From assembly GCA_028554645.1 (NCBI GenBank), contig JAQOOI010000063.1, positions 1 through 64,000 of the forward strand: a stretch of DNA of 64,000 nt. The letters are read 5' to 3'. Shown in pieces: positions 12,501 to 22,323 of the stretch; positions within the stretch are counted from its first letter, which is position 1, and each line of letters begins with the position of its first letter. Position numbers and translations under genes: made by a program. Origin of the DNA: Omphalotus guepiniiformis (Eukaryota > Basidiomycota > Agaricomycetes > Agaricales > Omphalotaceae). The notes beneath the pieces were generated by a model, which saw only the letters and a program-made list of their open reading frames with translations, was not told where the DNA came from and did not search any database.

Positions 12501-14906
12501 ATGATGGGTCACTATACTCATTCTCGTGAAAGTCGAATTCGCGAAGAACCTTCAGGCTACAATAACTCCAGGAATTACACAAGTTATCAACACGTCAAGG
12601 CTGGCGAAAGCAGGTATAGTGGCAAGCGAGGGGATGGCTCAGCGGAGGCATTCTTCAACCGCAGGGGTCGAAATACAACTTCACATACTCCACCGACAAG
12701 CAGCTTCGGAGAACGCCATTCTATACATTCTCGAAAGAATTCCTATCGGTTCAACAAACAGTTCAACAGCCTGAGCACTAAGAACAGGGTTGTTGCCAGG
12801 AGCAGGAGCAGAAGTCCGCCCCGTCGAAAAATACCATTCTCAAGTCGTTCGCCAATCTCAATTTGTGATGATCGTGGCGGAAGTCTCAGCAAGGAAGGTA
12901 CGACTTCAAGTAGAAGAGAGTTATGGCAAGAGCATCGAGCACCACATATACGAAGTTTCGGAGGCGTGCCTCCAATGGATAAGGCGTTGTCGAATCTCAG
13001 AGCTTATAGCCAACTATTCTCTTCTGTTTTCCTATGTATGACAATGGTTTGATCATTAGTCAACTGTACAGGGCTTCCTTACTCTCCTGAAGCTGGTGAA
13101 CATCTCGAACGGTACTCTATCAACAAAATGGCACGTTCGGCTTCAGGGGAGCCTGCTGCTCGTGTATTGGACATAAGCACGATTAGTCAAGCTTCAAGTC
13201 GAATGTTGATTGTACGAAATCTTGCAGTAAGGGCCACGTTATGAAAATCTATACATGTCCTGAAACTGATTAAGGTGTCATTGATATTGCAGTATCAAAG
13301 TAATAGTCAAGCAGTTAGATGCCACTTCGAGGCACATGGACGAATTGAACACTTCGATGATTTAATAAAGAGGAGAGGAATTGCTTTTGTAACTTATGTG
13401 AGCCTCCATCTCGTTAGCTGTAGCCAAAAGTAAAGTTGAATGGTCATTCCAACCCTGCAGTATGATATAACTTCAGCAGAACGTGCATATACGCGATTAC
13501 AGGGGTTCAATATTAGTGGAAGCGAGGTGTGCGATTGTTGCTTGCAGATGTCGATATTCAATAATGACCCTTGATGACCCCGCACATGCAGATCGAGATC
13601 GAGTTCGAACGCCCGAAGGCTGGCCAAGCTGACCGTGGCGAAGCCAACCAAGTAAACTTGAGATATCATTTCACGATGCTGCTTTCGAGTCTGATTTGAT
13701 ACCCACAGATACAGATGGTTCCGGCAGTCCTGCAGATCACGCTCAAGTATTCAAGGTCTATTCAGAAGATCGATGATGACGAGTTGCGCCGGAAGTTTAC
13801 ACAGTTTGGAGAAGTCAAGAGTATCAGGCCAGTTGAAAATGAAGCAAAGTTCGTCTTTGCGTCTGAGGGTCGAAACTTTACCTCATCACTGACGCTACGC
13901 CTATAGTTCACGCTATTTAGAATTCTACGACAGTCAGGTTAGCCACCTCGCCCTTAACGTTCTCGACAAGTTGCTCATAATTCAAACAATTATCAGCAAT
14001 GCATGGGAGCTTTGTGTATGAAGGATCAGAGATTGCAAGATGGTGTCATGGATGTGGTATATATGAAAAATTCCACGGTTCAGGCTGCCAGCATGCCAGG
14101 TTCTAATAGGTTCGGCTTCAAACCGAACGTCACTTCTGATCTTTCATTGAAATTTTTCTTCAGGAAACCAGGGCAAGAAAACCGGGAACTTCGACGTGTA
14201 CAAAGAATCGATCACTCCACTGCAGTAAAAGCTACTATTCATGCCGGAATTAATATTCCTGTTCTCAATCCAGATGACGACAAGCCCATGTTCTCCAAGC
14301 TAAACTATGATTGGCCCAGAGTGAGTCATACCATCTCGCAGATCCTCCTCATCTTCGCATAAAAATTCTGACTGCTCTACCGCTACCAGCTCAATGCAAC
14401 ACCGAGTGATCGCCTTCAGGAAGCTCGAAAGTTACAACAGGTAAACGTTAAACGGCTGAACCCACTCTAACATATACTATCATATCTTATACATATTCTT
14501 TCACTCTTCTAGATGCTTGCTTCTCTCAGCGGCGACAAGTCGAAGTCTACCATACCCAATCTTTTATCCACTACCAGCACCAGTACATCGCCAACCTCAA
14601 GTGACTTCCCAGCATTGAGTTGTGTTCCAGAACTCGTCAGTGCCTCGCCCAGGCTGGTACCCTCAGGATCTTCGGCACGATCCGTTGCTCCTCACATCTT
14701 CCTTCCTTCCTTCCACACTGGTAAGACCTCGACTGATGGTTATGTCCACACCAATGTGGCGGCAGTGGGAGCGTCCACGTCCACGATCTGAAACGCAAGT
14801 TCAGATCCGACGTCGTACCTGGGTATCCTTCAATTTATACAGAGGAAACCATAAGCAAACAACCACAACAACAATGCAAAGCTCATGGACAGGTTCTTTA
14901 GTTTGA
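12501..14906 (+). CDS. RNA-binding protein with two RRM domains, multi-exon
   Basis: The ATG at 12501 (MMGHYTHSRES) opens a long N-terminal exon that is Arg/Ser-rich, including RSRSRSPPRRK, typical of splicing or mRNA-binding proteins. An earlier in-frame region (12459) lacks a better start. After an intron with GTATGA at about 13034 comes a first RRM with RNP2 MLIVRNLA and RNP1 RGIAFVTY, split by introns at about 13230-13292 and 13398-13460. A second RRM-like domain follows (VLQITLKYS ... FTQFGEVKSIRPVEN ... KFV). Its end lies across an intron near 13850-14000, where AMHGSFVYEGSEI continues the fold. The C-terminal exon is Ser/Thr-rich. I cannot name the orthologue; Mei2-like proteins have a related layout but I do not see their third RRM. 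The stop position is uncertain, either near 14791 or at 14906. One triple-box element lies upstream. Confidence 0.65.
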
Positions 14907-15852
14907 TCGTGGGGCCTATACACCTCCAACAAAAATTTTGCTTGGAAATATCTACATGCCTGCTTTTGAGTATCTAGAAATGTCAGCCATGATCCCTACC
15001 TATTATTTATTGATACTATGCCACGCAGCCGAGAATAAACCGCAGCTTCGCACGAACATGTGAGTGAATTATTTGAGTATCTCCGAAAACTGTCTCCTAC
15101 GACGAGCTTTCACGTTCTCAACCATCATCTCACTCTTACCAACACTCACAAGTTATTACGAGGACTCGGTGTCTTCGTCGATATTTGTCTGACTTGGTGT
15201 CAGCCTGTTCTGCGTTTTACGAAGACTTGGCGTCTTCCGTTCGGTACATACCGCAGTTGGATTCTCTCTACTTACAGTGTTCCTGACCCGATATGTAATA
15301 CCCCCCATCAATCTGGTTTAACTCACACTCGATACATCGTCAGAATTCTAAGGCTTGCTTATTTAAAGACCCTATAGTAACGTCGCCCGACGCCGAAACG
15401 TGCACTCCTTCGTGCACTATTACCAGCCTTGTTCACTCGCAATCTTTACCGTTGCCAAAACACGTCGTAATCGTGAAGACACTGATGTACGCTTTCAATT
15501 GTTCTTTGCCAAATCCCTTACTGATATCAAATGTGGTGAAGACTTCCTCTGGAATTACAGAAAACCCAACAAGAAAATCCGACGAGAAACAGAGATACAG
15601 AAACGCCACCAAGAAATTCCGACAAAAACATCGACGAAGGAGATGAGGAGTGCTCAAATGTATTCCCAATCCATCTTCCCCTGCTTGCTTCCTATAGCCC
15701 AACGGCTTGCGTAAGCCATTTCCGCGTGACCTTCCTTCCTCTTTATCATTCGAGTTCCTTTGTGCTGGATTCCAAAGCAATCGTATAAAATCCTGTATCA
15801 GGGGAGCAGGTGCCCCAATCAACCTTCATTGCTAATTCTCACTTCTCAGCCA
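14907..15852. other. intergenic region containing copy C of the triple-box element
   Basis: No confident gene. An open frame at 15400-15714 (plus) encodes a Lys/Arg-rich stretch with no recognisable domain. It could be 5' leader of the membrane-protein gene at 15853 or chance. The 150 bp after the third box of copy C resembles the sequence after copy E (see that entry). Confidence 0.4.
15163..15234 (+). repeat. triple-box GACTYGGYGTC element, copy C
   Basis: The boxes are GACTCGGTGTC at 15163-15173, GACTTGGTGTC at 15191-15201 and GACTTGGCGTC at 15224-15234, spaced 28 and 33 bp. Box 2 is framed by CTGAC..GTCAG and box 3 by GAAGAC..GTCTTC. This is the closest copy to consensus. The next start codon I trust (15853) is about 620 bp downstream on the same strand. 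Confidence 0.9.
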
Positions 15853-16457
15853 ATGTCTAGCCCTGCTACCCCTCCTTTTTCAGCTACTATTACAGCTAGT
15901 CAGTGCGCCATTCGCCGTGATGAACCCAGCCCTGGTTCCTCCACGAACACTCCTAGCCACCCGATCAGTATTCCTGCGGCCACTGTTAGTCCTGTCGTCG
16001 AGGTCGCCAATCACCTGCACGATGATGAACCCCCGGAGTATCCCCAGGTCGCCAACGATGAGGGACCGCCCGTATATTCCCAAGTTGCCCACAATGAGGG
16101 CGGACCTGTCGTTATAGAAGAACACTTGTTCATCCACCTGTCCCCTCGCAGACGTGAATGGAGTATTCCAAGTATCCTAGCTTGGGTGCTTATGTGCTTT
16201 GTCGCTCTTTATACATTTGCTACCATCCGCAGCCATGTACCCTGTAAGCATGTCTGTTTATTGACCAGCTCAAACAGCACTGACCCCTGATTGTCACAGA
16301 CCTTACCTGGCTCTATAGGCAATGCTCACATTTGTACCCCCCTGCAACTTGTCGTGTTGCATATAAAGACTTTTTCCTACAACTCGCCCGCATTATGCCC
16401 ATGCCTGTCAAGGCCTTGGTACATCCTTTCTTCAGCTTGTCCCCTGCATCGTGCTAA
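15853..16457 (+). CDS. small single-pass membrane protein with two PPxY motifs
   Basis: The ATG at 15853 starts MSSPATPPFS. Exon 1 ends at 16243 before GTAAGC, the acceptor CACAG ends at 16299, and exon 2 reads in frame to TAA at 16455-16457, giving about 182 residues. The N-terminal 100 residues are Pro/Ser/Thr-rich and acidic. They contain PPEY (residues 60-63) and PPVY (72-75), ligands for WW domains such as those of Rsp5/Nedd4 ubiquitin ligases. After the basic stretch LSPRRREW comes one hydrophobic helix (about residues 105-125, IPSILAWVLMCFVALYTF). With basic residues on the N side, the PPxY part would face the cytosol. The layout resembles Rsp5 membrane adaptors. That role is inference from motif and topology, not from a recognised family. 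Confidence 0.6.
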
Positions 16458-16769
16458 TCACCCCCTAGATCTGTGTTCAAATCCTAGTGTGGGGTTGGGT
16501 GATCACCCAATATAGGAACTAATTGTCCATGATGTCGAAAGGCTTCGATGTGAGGCCGCGGCCACCAATGCTAGAGCCCACAAGTGGCCCGGTGAAGGAG
16601 AGATTTTCGCCTTGCTTCGAAAAGCGCGGCGCTTTGGCAGATGTAATCTGAAGATAAATGTACACATTCTGTAAAAAAAATTGAGATCGTGTTTGCATCA
16701 GTAACGTGTATCTCGCAATCAGTAAGCGGAGTGAGAATAGTGACTGGGTATCACCCTCCTCTAGTGTAT

Positions 16770-17040
16770 TATCGTTGGACGGTAATCAACGAGTGTTATT
16801 TGATGCCAGAATATAATATGGTGACGGGAAGGTGGTCGTCGTCAAATTAGCAGAAAGCTATAGTACAGCAGCACGCGCGTGGATGGCAGACAATAACTAC
16901 GCCCCTCGCCTGATTCATCGTGAAGAGCTAGGAAGGGGTATGAAAATGTGATGTTAGTGGTGATGGGATACCTCCAAGATAGTACATTGAAGACATATGT
17001 GCCAAGAGAGGTGGCACCATGCCCCTGAGAGCGCAGGAGG
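16770..17040 (+). pseudogene. kinase-like fragment common in Agaricomycetes, frameshifted
   Basis: A frame reading VVVVKLAESYSTAARAWMA then NYAPRLIHREELGRG resembles, from memory, the N-lobe of a kinase-like family abundant in mushroom genomes (VVKF..RYG.EAH..LA..G.AP.LLY). Immediately after, the continuation ENVMLVVMGYLQDST is found in another frame, so one base appears to be missing near 16940. No intact gene surrounds it. It is probably a relic. Confidence 0.4.
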
Positions 17041-18111
17041 TGGCCCGAGCTGCCTAGGACAAGTTGGCTGAAGTATGCTGAGAGTAGTCGTTGGCAGACT
17101 GCTTGTCTCGTTATGAGCCAAAGCTCACCTCAGGTCTGCGGCAGTATTGCCTTCCGTGCTGTCGGTCTACGAATTGGAGGCGTCGAAAACTGGACTGGCC
17201 CGCCAGGGCAGGTGCAATCCGAACGCCACTGTATTCGAGCGGGTGCGTCCCCAATCTCCCAGCTGATCTGTACCCAGAGTGTTTGTGTCATCTGGTATTT
17301 AGTATGGCAGGCCCCGTCTCGTCTGTAGCGAATGTGAGTTCCCTGCGTGCAGCCTCGTTCTAACTCACGGGCTTATAGGTCAAAGGCGGCATAGGGAAAT
17401 ATTCGACTTTAAGGGGAGTATTCAACGTTATCCGGCCTCTCATCAAACCAATCCGCTCAATAAAGCAGTGCGGGTGAGTGTCTCGTTCGTATGAGTATTC
17501 GTCTGCGGATGCGATGCGCCAACGACGCGAAGCGCAAAGGAACATCTTGTTTGTTTCCGTTCGTAGCTCAAATTCAGCGAGTAGTGTGATTGTATATGGT
17601 TCAAATGGTGTAGCTCGAATGCGTATGTAGTTTAAATGCGCAATAACGTGCATGAAATTAGTTACCTCGTATTACAGAAGTAAGACCACTCATTTAGGAC
17701 GAGTAAAAAATTTGAAGTCGTGCAGATTCATTTATTGGTTCTTTCATTCTTGGAGTTTTGCCATTACCTGGCGTGAACAAGTCTTTCGTTTCATCCTGGG
17801 TCGTTTTGTTGCGTGAAACGGCCGACTGCATGCCGTATATAACAATCTCAGAATGATTTCTAACCCGGCTCTACTCGTAAGGAGCAGACGCGTTACCAAG
17901 ACGCGATCGTCCGACTTCGACAGTTCATTTACGAGAAGGTCTTCAGACTACGATGGCCTATGTTCTTGTTTCACTATGGTCTCCTCTAATATAATATCGG
18001 CTCGAAGTGCTCACAGACAAAAGCAAGAGCGAGGCAGTTTGAACATTGCCGAATGACTATGGAGGACGGTACAAAAGTGAGAAGTTTAGACATACAAACA
18101 TACGCGTCACA
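17041..18111. other. unassigned region, possible unrecognised exons
   Basis: A plus-strand frame at 17091-17330 ends at GTGAGT (about 17334) and can be joined to VKGGIGKYSTLRGVFNVIRP starting at 17379, followed by another GTGAGT at 17473. That looks like gene structure, but I recognise nothing in it. I see no further support between 17500 and 18111. Confidence 0.3.
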
Positions 18112-18805
18112 TTATCTACGAGAAGCTGCGCGAGACTTCGGAAGAAAAGGTGGCCATCGAAATGTCTTGGTAGGAGGCGCTTCAATATCTCGATCCTTCG
18201 CCAGCGCTGCTACCGACTGTCTAAGGGAATAGGAGACCACCGGCGGACGGTCAATGGTGTTGTTACACATAGCGCACTTCATCGTTTTCCAGCAGCGGCG
18301 TTGTTTTTTACGGCGCTGTTCTTCTAAATGGCGAATTGCTTGCCCCGTCAAACAACTGCCACACATAGTGTGACCACAAGGTAATCTGAAAATCCTGGTC
18401 AGTATCTGCGCGAGGGCCGACAATTAAGCTGCATACACGCATGGTTGCCAAGCTGTGTCCCAGCAAACTGGACACCTGTGCAGATATTCCTGTTCCTCAC
18501 GAAGAGCCTGAAGAGTAGCCTTGAGGGTCTACAATGATGTGAGGGACAAGTGTATCGGAGGAGTTGATTACGCGCACCTGAATTTCAGCTTTAGCTTCGC
18601 TCAGTTGCCCTGTTCTGGGTGTGCTGTGCGACGGAGACCGTTGCTGGGGAAGAGGATTCGGTCGAGATTTGTAGGTTACTAATGGCGTATTATTGGTTTT
18701 CAGATCCATCCTAGCTAGTGGATTAGCGTCTTTCATACTGGAGTGAATTGGAATCAAACCTGTGAATTGAATCTCTGTGTGAGACGGAGTTAGGACACGG
18801 CTCAA
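18112..18805 (-). CDS. RING-type zinc finger protein, about 200 aa, three exons
   Basis: Exon 1 (18805-18578) encodes a Ser/Pro-rich N-terminus. Exon 2 (18528-18437) encodes a short helix, TLKATLQALREEQEYLH, which may be a coiled coil, followed by the first zinc ligands RCPVCWD. Exon 3 (18394-18112) gives LPCGHTMCGSC and, after a basic insert, KCAMC. Together these give the C-x2-C ... C-x-H-x2-C-x2-C ... C-x2-C ligands of a RING, with a longer, lysine- and arginine-rich spacer before the last pair. Splice sites are GTGCGC/TTGTAG and GTATGC/GACCAG. RING proteins usually act as E3 ubiquitin ligases. The target is unknown. Copy D of the triple-box element ends about 255 bp upstream of the ATG and points at it. 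Confidence 0.75.
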
Positions 18806-19058
18806 CTGTGGTGAGGTTGAATCAAAGGTTATGGGCTCAATTTCGAAAGCGCAAGCATTTTATGGTATTCCGATGAAAGAACCGCGCGCGACAAAGAGAC
18901 AAAGGGGAGGGGAGGAACGTGTAACATCTAAAATTCCCGAGGACTTCAGATAAGAAAGAGTCCAGGAATGAGCAATATGGGATGAAGGAGACTGGCGGTT
19001 CAGACGTATTTTGATGGCATAGACAGAACGTCAGGAATAGGGTAGAGACGAATCGGAA

Positions 19059-19160
19059 GACGCCAAGTCTTCGCAACTCTCAGCAAAGCCTGAAGCTGAA
19101 GCATTGAAGCATTGAAGGCCTGACACCAAGTCAGACAGATTTGGACGAAGACACCGAGTC
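19059..19160 (-). repeat. triple-box GACTYGGYGTC element, copy D
   Basis: Read on the minus strand: GACTCGGTGTC at 19150-19160, GACTTGGTGTC at 19122-19132 and GACTTGGCGTC at 19059-19069. The first spacing is 28 bp as in copies C and E. The second is 63 bp because about 30 bp with GAAGCATT duplications has been added between boxes 2 and 3. The element lies upstream of the RING gene in sense orientation. Confidence 0.85.
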
Positions 19161-19421
19161 CTCGTGATGCTTTCTCGATGGATGATACGATGGGTAGCTA
19201 TAGTTAGTTGGCTGGACCGAGATAAGATGAACTTGAAAATAGTTTAAGCGCTTTAGCGCCAAAGCGTGTGAAAAGAGAAAGCGCGCACGATCACGCGCAC
19301 GAATCACGATGTCGGGGGACGAAGCCTGGTATACGAATTAGAAACGCTTGAAGTTCTTCCTCTCAACGGTTCCAATCGCTACTGTCAAATACAAACCTTG
19401 ATGCCCACGAAACATCACGAG

Positions 19422-19493
19422 GACTTGGCGTCTTCGTCGATATTTGTCTGACTTGGTGTCAGGCTTTGCTGAGAATTGTGAAGACTAGGTGTC
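19422..19493 (+). repeat. triple-box GACTYGGYGTC element, copy E
   Basis: The boxes are GACTTGGCGTC at 19422-19432, GACTTGGTGTC at 19450-19460 and GACTAGGTGTC at 19483-19493, spaced 28 and 33 bp. It is in opposite orientation to copy D, 260 bp away. Similarity to copy C extends past the third box: both have TTTAACTCA, then a CGTCA, then a terminal GACG-rich motif near 15390 and 19645. The full repeat may therefore be about 230 bp. Confidence 0.85.
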
Positions 19494-20338
19494 TTCCGAT
19501 TCGTCGTTGCATTGGGCCTTCATCGTCGTTTCACTATATGCGCGTTATCTCTGTCGCCTATACCCCTTCGATTTAACTCAAAATACACCGGAACATGCGT
19601 CATATCATCTGATATCTCTACATTGACACCATTATCGACGTTGGGCGACGTCGGAGCTGATGAATAGTGCTTGACTTAAAACACATTCTCGGTATTTCCA
19701 AAATCTTTCTAACTCTCAGAATTCACTAACTAACTGAATCTCGATAGTTGAATGCCCCCTCTTAACCCGGCCGCCGAGTCATGAAGTGTAATTGAACTCA
19801 CTAGGTATGGTCATCCTTCTTGCCTCTCATTTTATGTCCTTCCGTTGTCCTTGGTGGAAGGCGTGCGCTAACCTTTGACTCGACAGAAATTCTAGTCGAC
19901 AGATGAAGACTCGTAATGGAAAATTCATCGATCGAGTTGATGAGTTTCGAAGAGCATGGATCCCTAGCACTATGAAGCGCTAGACTAGACGACAGATGCA
20001 TCGATGCAGACTCCCACCGGAAATTGAAGTTTTGTTCCTGCTTTCGTCGTCTTTAGTGCTTCAAAATCATATAGGCAACGTTTGGTCAAACGCCGTTGAA
20101 TTCGTTCGAACCTCTGGGTTTGAGTTGTTTTGGGTGAGTTTAATGCCATCCGTCGGTTGATATGTACTAACTGTTGCGTACAGGCACGTTAGATGGATAT
20201 ATATATGTTGTTTTCATACACCCTACATGAGAGGCCAGCGCGAGAACTACGTTTATTGGTTTTGAATGCCTCGACGTCCGCCGTCAACGTGCTGGAAAAT
20301 GTCTTGGCGGCGACCAACATATCACTGGCGGTATGTGA
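19494..20338. other. region downstream of copy E without a confident gene
   Basis: If copy E marks a promoter, its gene should begin here, but I find none that I can support. A weak plus-strand frame starts at 20193 next to an ATATATAT run. A minus-strand frame at 19801-20001 has no recognisable content. Confidence 0.35.
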
Positions 20339-20590
20339 TGACTTGGTGCCCGGTTGGTTCAGCGTCACCAGCTTGGTGATGGTTGTGGAGACCTAATACT
20401 GGAACGCTTGCTCACCGTTGGCCGCGGTTATTTTTACGTCAGAGCTGGTGAGTTGGGTTGTAGACTTGGACCCCATTCATTTATGCTGATTGCTCAGGCA
20501 GGAATGTTCAGAACCTCTATTTTTGTTTTTTGGATTTGTAGAATAGGTTTCCCGTCCGACAATAGGTTTCCCATCCGACGTCGGTCGAAG
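20339..20590 (+). repeat. dispersed repeat R, copy 2
   Basis: Related to 6676-6945 (same landmarks in the same order). Its right end carries an internal duplication, AATAGGTTTCCCRTCCGAC twice, just before CCGACGTCGG. It abuts the chimeric gene fragment that starts near 20600. Confidence 0.65.
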
Positions 20591-20716
20591 CCGTGTTTTT
20601 GGGTTTAGATATCATAATGCAATTGCGTTCAGAGCAAACAAAACATGCATCATGGACTTGAGGCATGGATTGCTGCCGCAGCGCCGATCTCAAGTTATTC
20701 AAGCTCTTCTACTCTT

Positions 20717-22323
20717 TGTCACACCTAGTAAGCGCAAACACGGAAAGTGGTTTCAAAAACTGTCTTCCCTTGGCCTACAATGAACACAATTGCAAAAGAA
20801 CTATCTTTGCGCATGTTTTTGCGCGAGTCATGAGTCAAGGTACCAAGTTCGATCCTGAGGAACGATCTAGCCCAGTAAACGGTCAACATCGGCTGTCGAC
20901 AGCGAGTACAATTATTTTCGTGTTTACCCCTACTAATTTTGGTCTTCTCTAGTTGACGAGGGAATCGGATGTGAGTTCGCTTCAGATAAATTGCTTGTAT
21001 ATGCTTACTTGGTGCTAAGATGACACTGGTTGTTGCTGTTTGCGAGACCTGTCCACCAGGAGGCGTGGAGTCCATGATATCCGTTCTTCTTAACTTATTT
21101 GATACTAGAGCGTCTCTCATGAAGCTGGTGATAGTCATGATTGACCGCGAAGTGGCGCATACCGGTGCGTTTAATTTATTCGTATAACGAAATAAACTTA
21201 CTTCGTGCAGAAAATGAGGCTTTACTTTTCCGCAGCAACAGTACCTGTACCCGCTTCTTGTCTGCATTTGCGAAGATCCATGGGTACAACTATCTGCGGG
21301 GTCTTGTCATGCCTCTTATCAAGTGCATGGAGTCTTTGCCTCCCGGGCGGGTACGAGTCGGATCCGGCCAAAGTGGGAGAACAAGATGTCATACAAAACC
21401 GAAAGGATATCGCTTTCGTAGCCAAATCGTTCCTTGATAGCATCACAGCTTCCACAGAGGCCCTGCCTTCGTGAGTACTCAGAATTTCGGCTTGTCATGA
21501 TCTAATGATGCCTTCCAGCGCATCTTTCGTGAGATTTGCGTGCACATAGCTAAGACAGTGTCAGTATTGCGAATCTTTGAAATTTCTATATATTGACGAT
21601 TATTTACAGTTCCCAGCGGTGGCCGGATGCCAAGTTTGCTGCTCCTGGGGCATTTGTGTTTCTTCGGTATGACTAAGTCGCAACAGAATGCTGCTGTTCC
21701 TGACTCCACCATAGATTTATTTCCCTTGCGGGAGTCGCTCCTGAAACGATAGACCTTGAGATACCGGGAGATGGTCTACGTCGTGGTTTGACTCTCATTG
21801 CGAAGATCATTCAAAACCTAACATCGCTCATGTCACACGCTTCTTGAGTGAATTCAACGTGAGTCATGCTAATTGCAATATTGGGCATTGTAATTCATTC
21901 ATTTGACTAGCGATACAATCTGGGCGAAGACGACGACGGCGACGAGCGGTTGGGCACGACATCTGATGACACCGACATTCTGGTGTTGCATCGTTTCTTC
22001 GTTAAGCATGCTGATAAAACAGGAAAAGCGTTGCTCAGTACGCCGAAAGCCTCTGCAGAAGGTGATACTTCCGCGGTCAATAGCAAGAGAGCTTGGGATC
22101 ATCTTTGCACATTTCTTGTAGATCTTGGGTCCCCGATGGAAGTCCCAAAGATCTCTTCTCTAGACAAGAAGAACCATCGCGAATATAAGGAATTGATGGC
22201 TAGATGTGCCTATCGATCGACAGAGTCCGTTCAAGACATACTCCTTGTAGCTGCACCACCCAGGGCAATTAGTGACTGTTTGTGGCAAGCTCATGATGCT
22301 GACTCACTGTCGCAGAGGACCAA
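20717..22323 (+). pseudogene. Ras-GAP (Ira/neurofibromin) domain fragment, duplicated and broken
   Basis: This stretch is a close copy of 58914-60583, exons and introns alike, so it arose by DNA duplication and not by retroposition. It covers the GAP domain from LVSANTESGF to the region after SLDKK. The arginine-finger segment LFRSNSTCTRFLSAF is kept. Three defects stand out. The hallmark FLRFISPAVV has become FLRFISLAGV, losing the proline of the PA pair. A net loss of 64 bp near 21815 removes the segment after IIQN and shifts the frame. The first 5' exons and everything after 22323 are missing. At its right end it runs into an unrelated gene fragment at a short shared sequence (AGAGGACCAA). 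It cannot make a working GAP by itself. Confidence 0.9.

Noticed and set aside
16460..16510. TTCAAATCC resembling a tRNA T-loop
   Set aside because: No acceptor stem, D-arm or anticodon arm could be folded around it.
5824..19493. Regularly spaced identical boxes suggesting a CRISPR array
   Set aside because: Only three short boxes per locus, dispersed loci, no unique spacers of constant length, and a eukaryotic genome.
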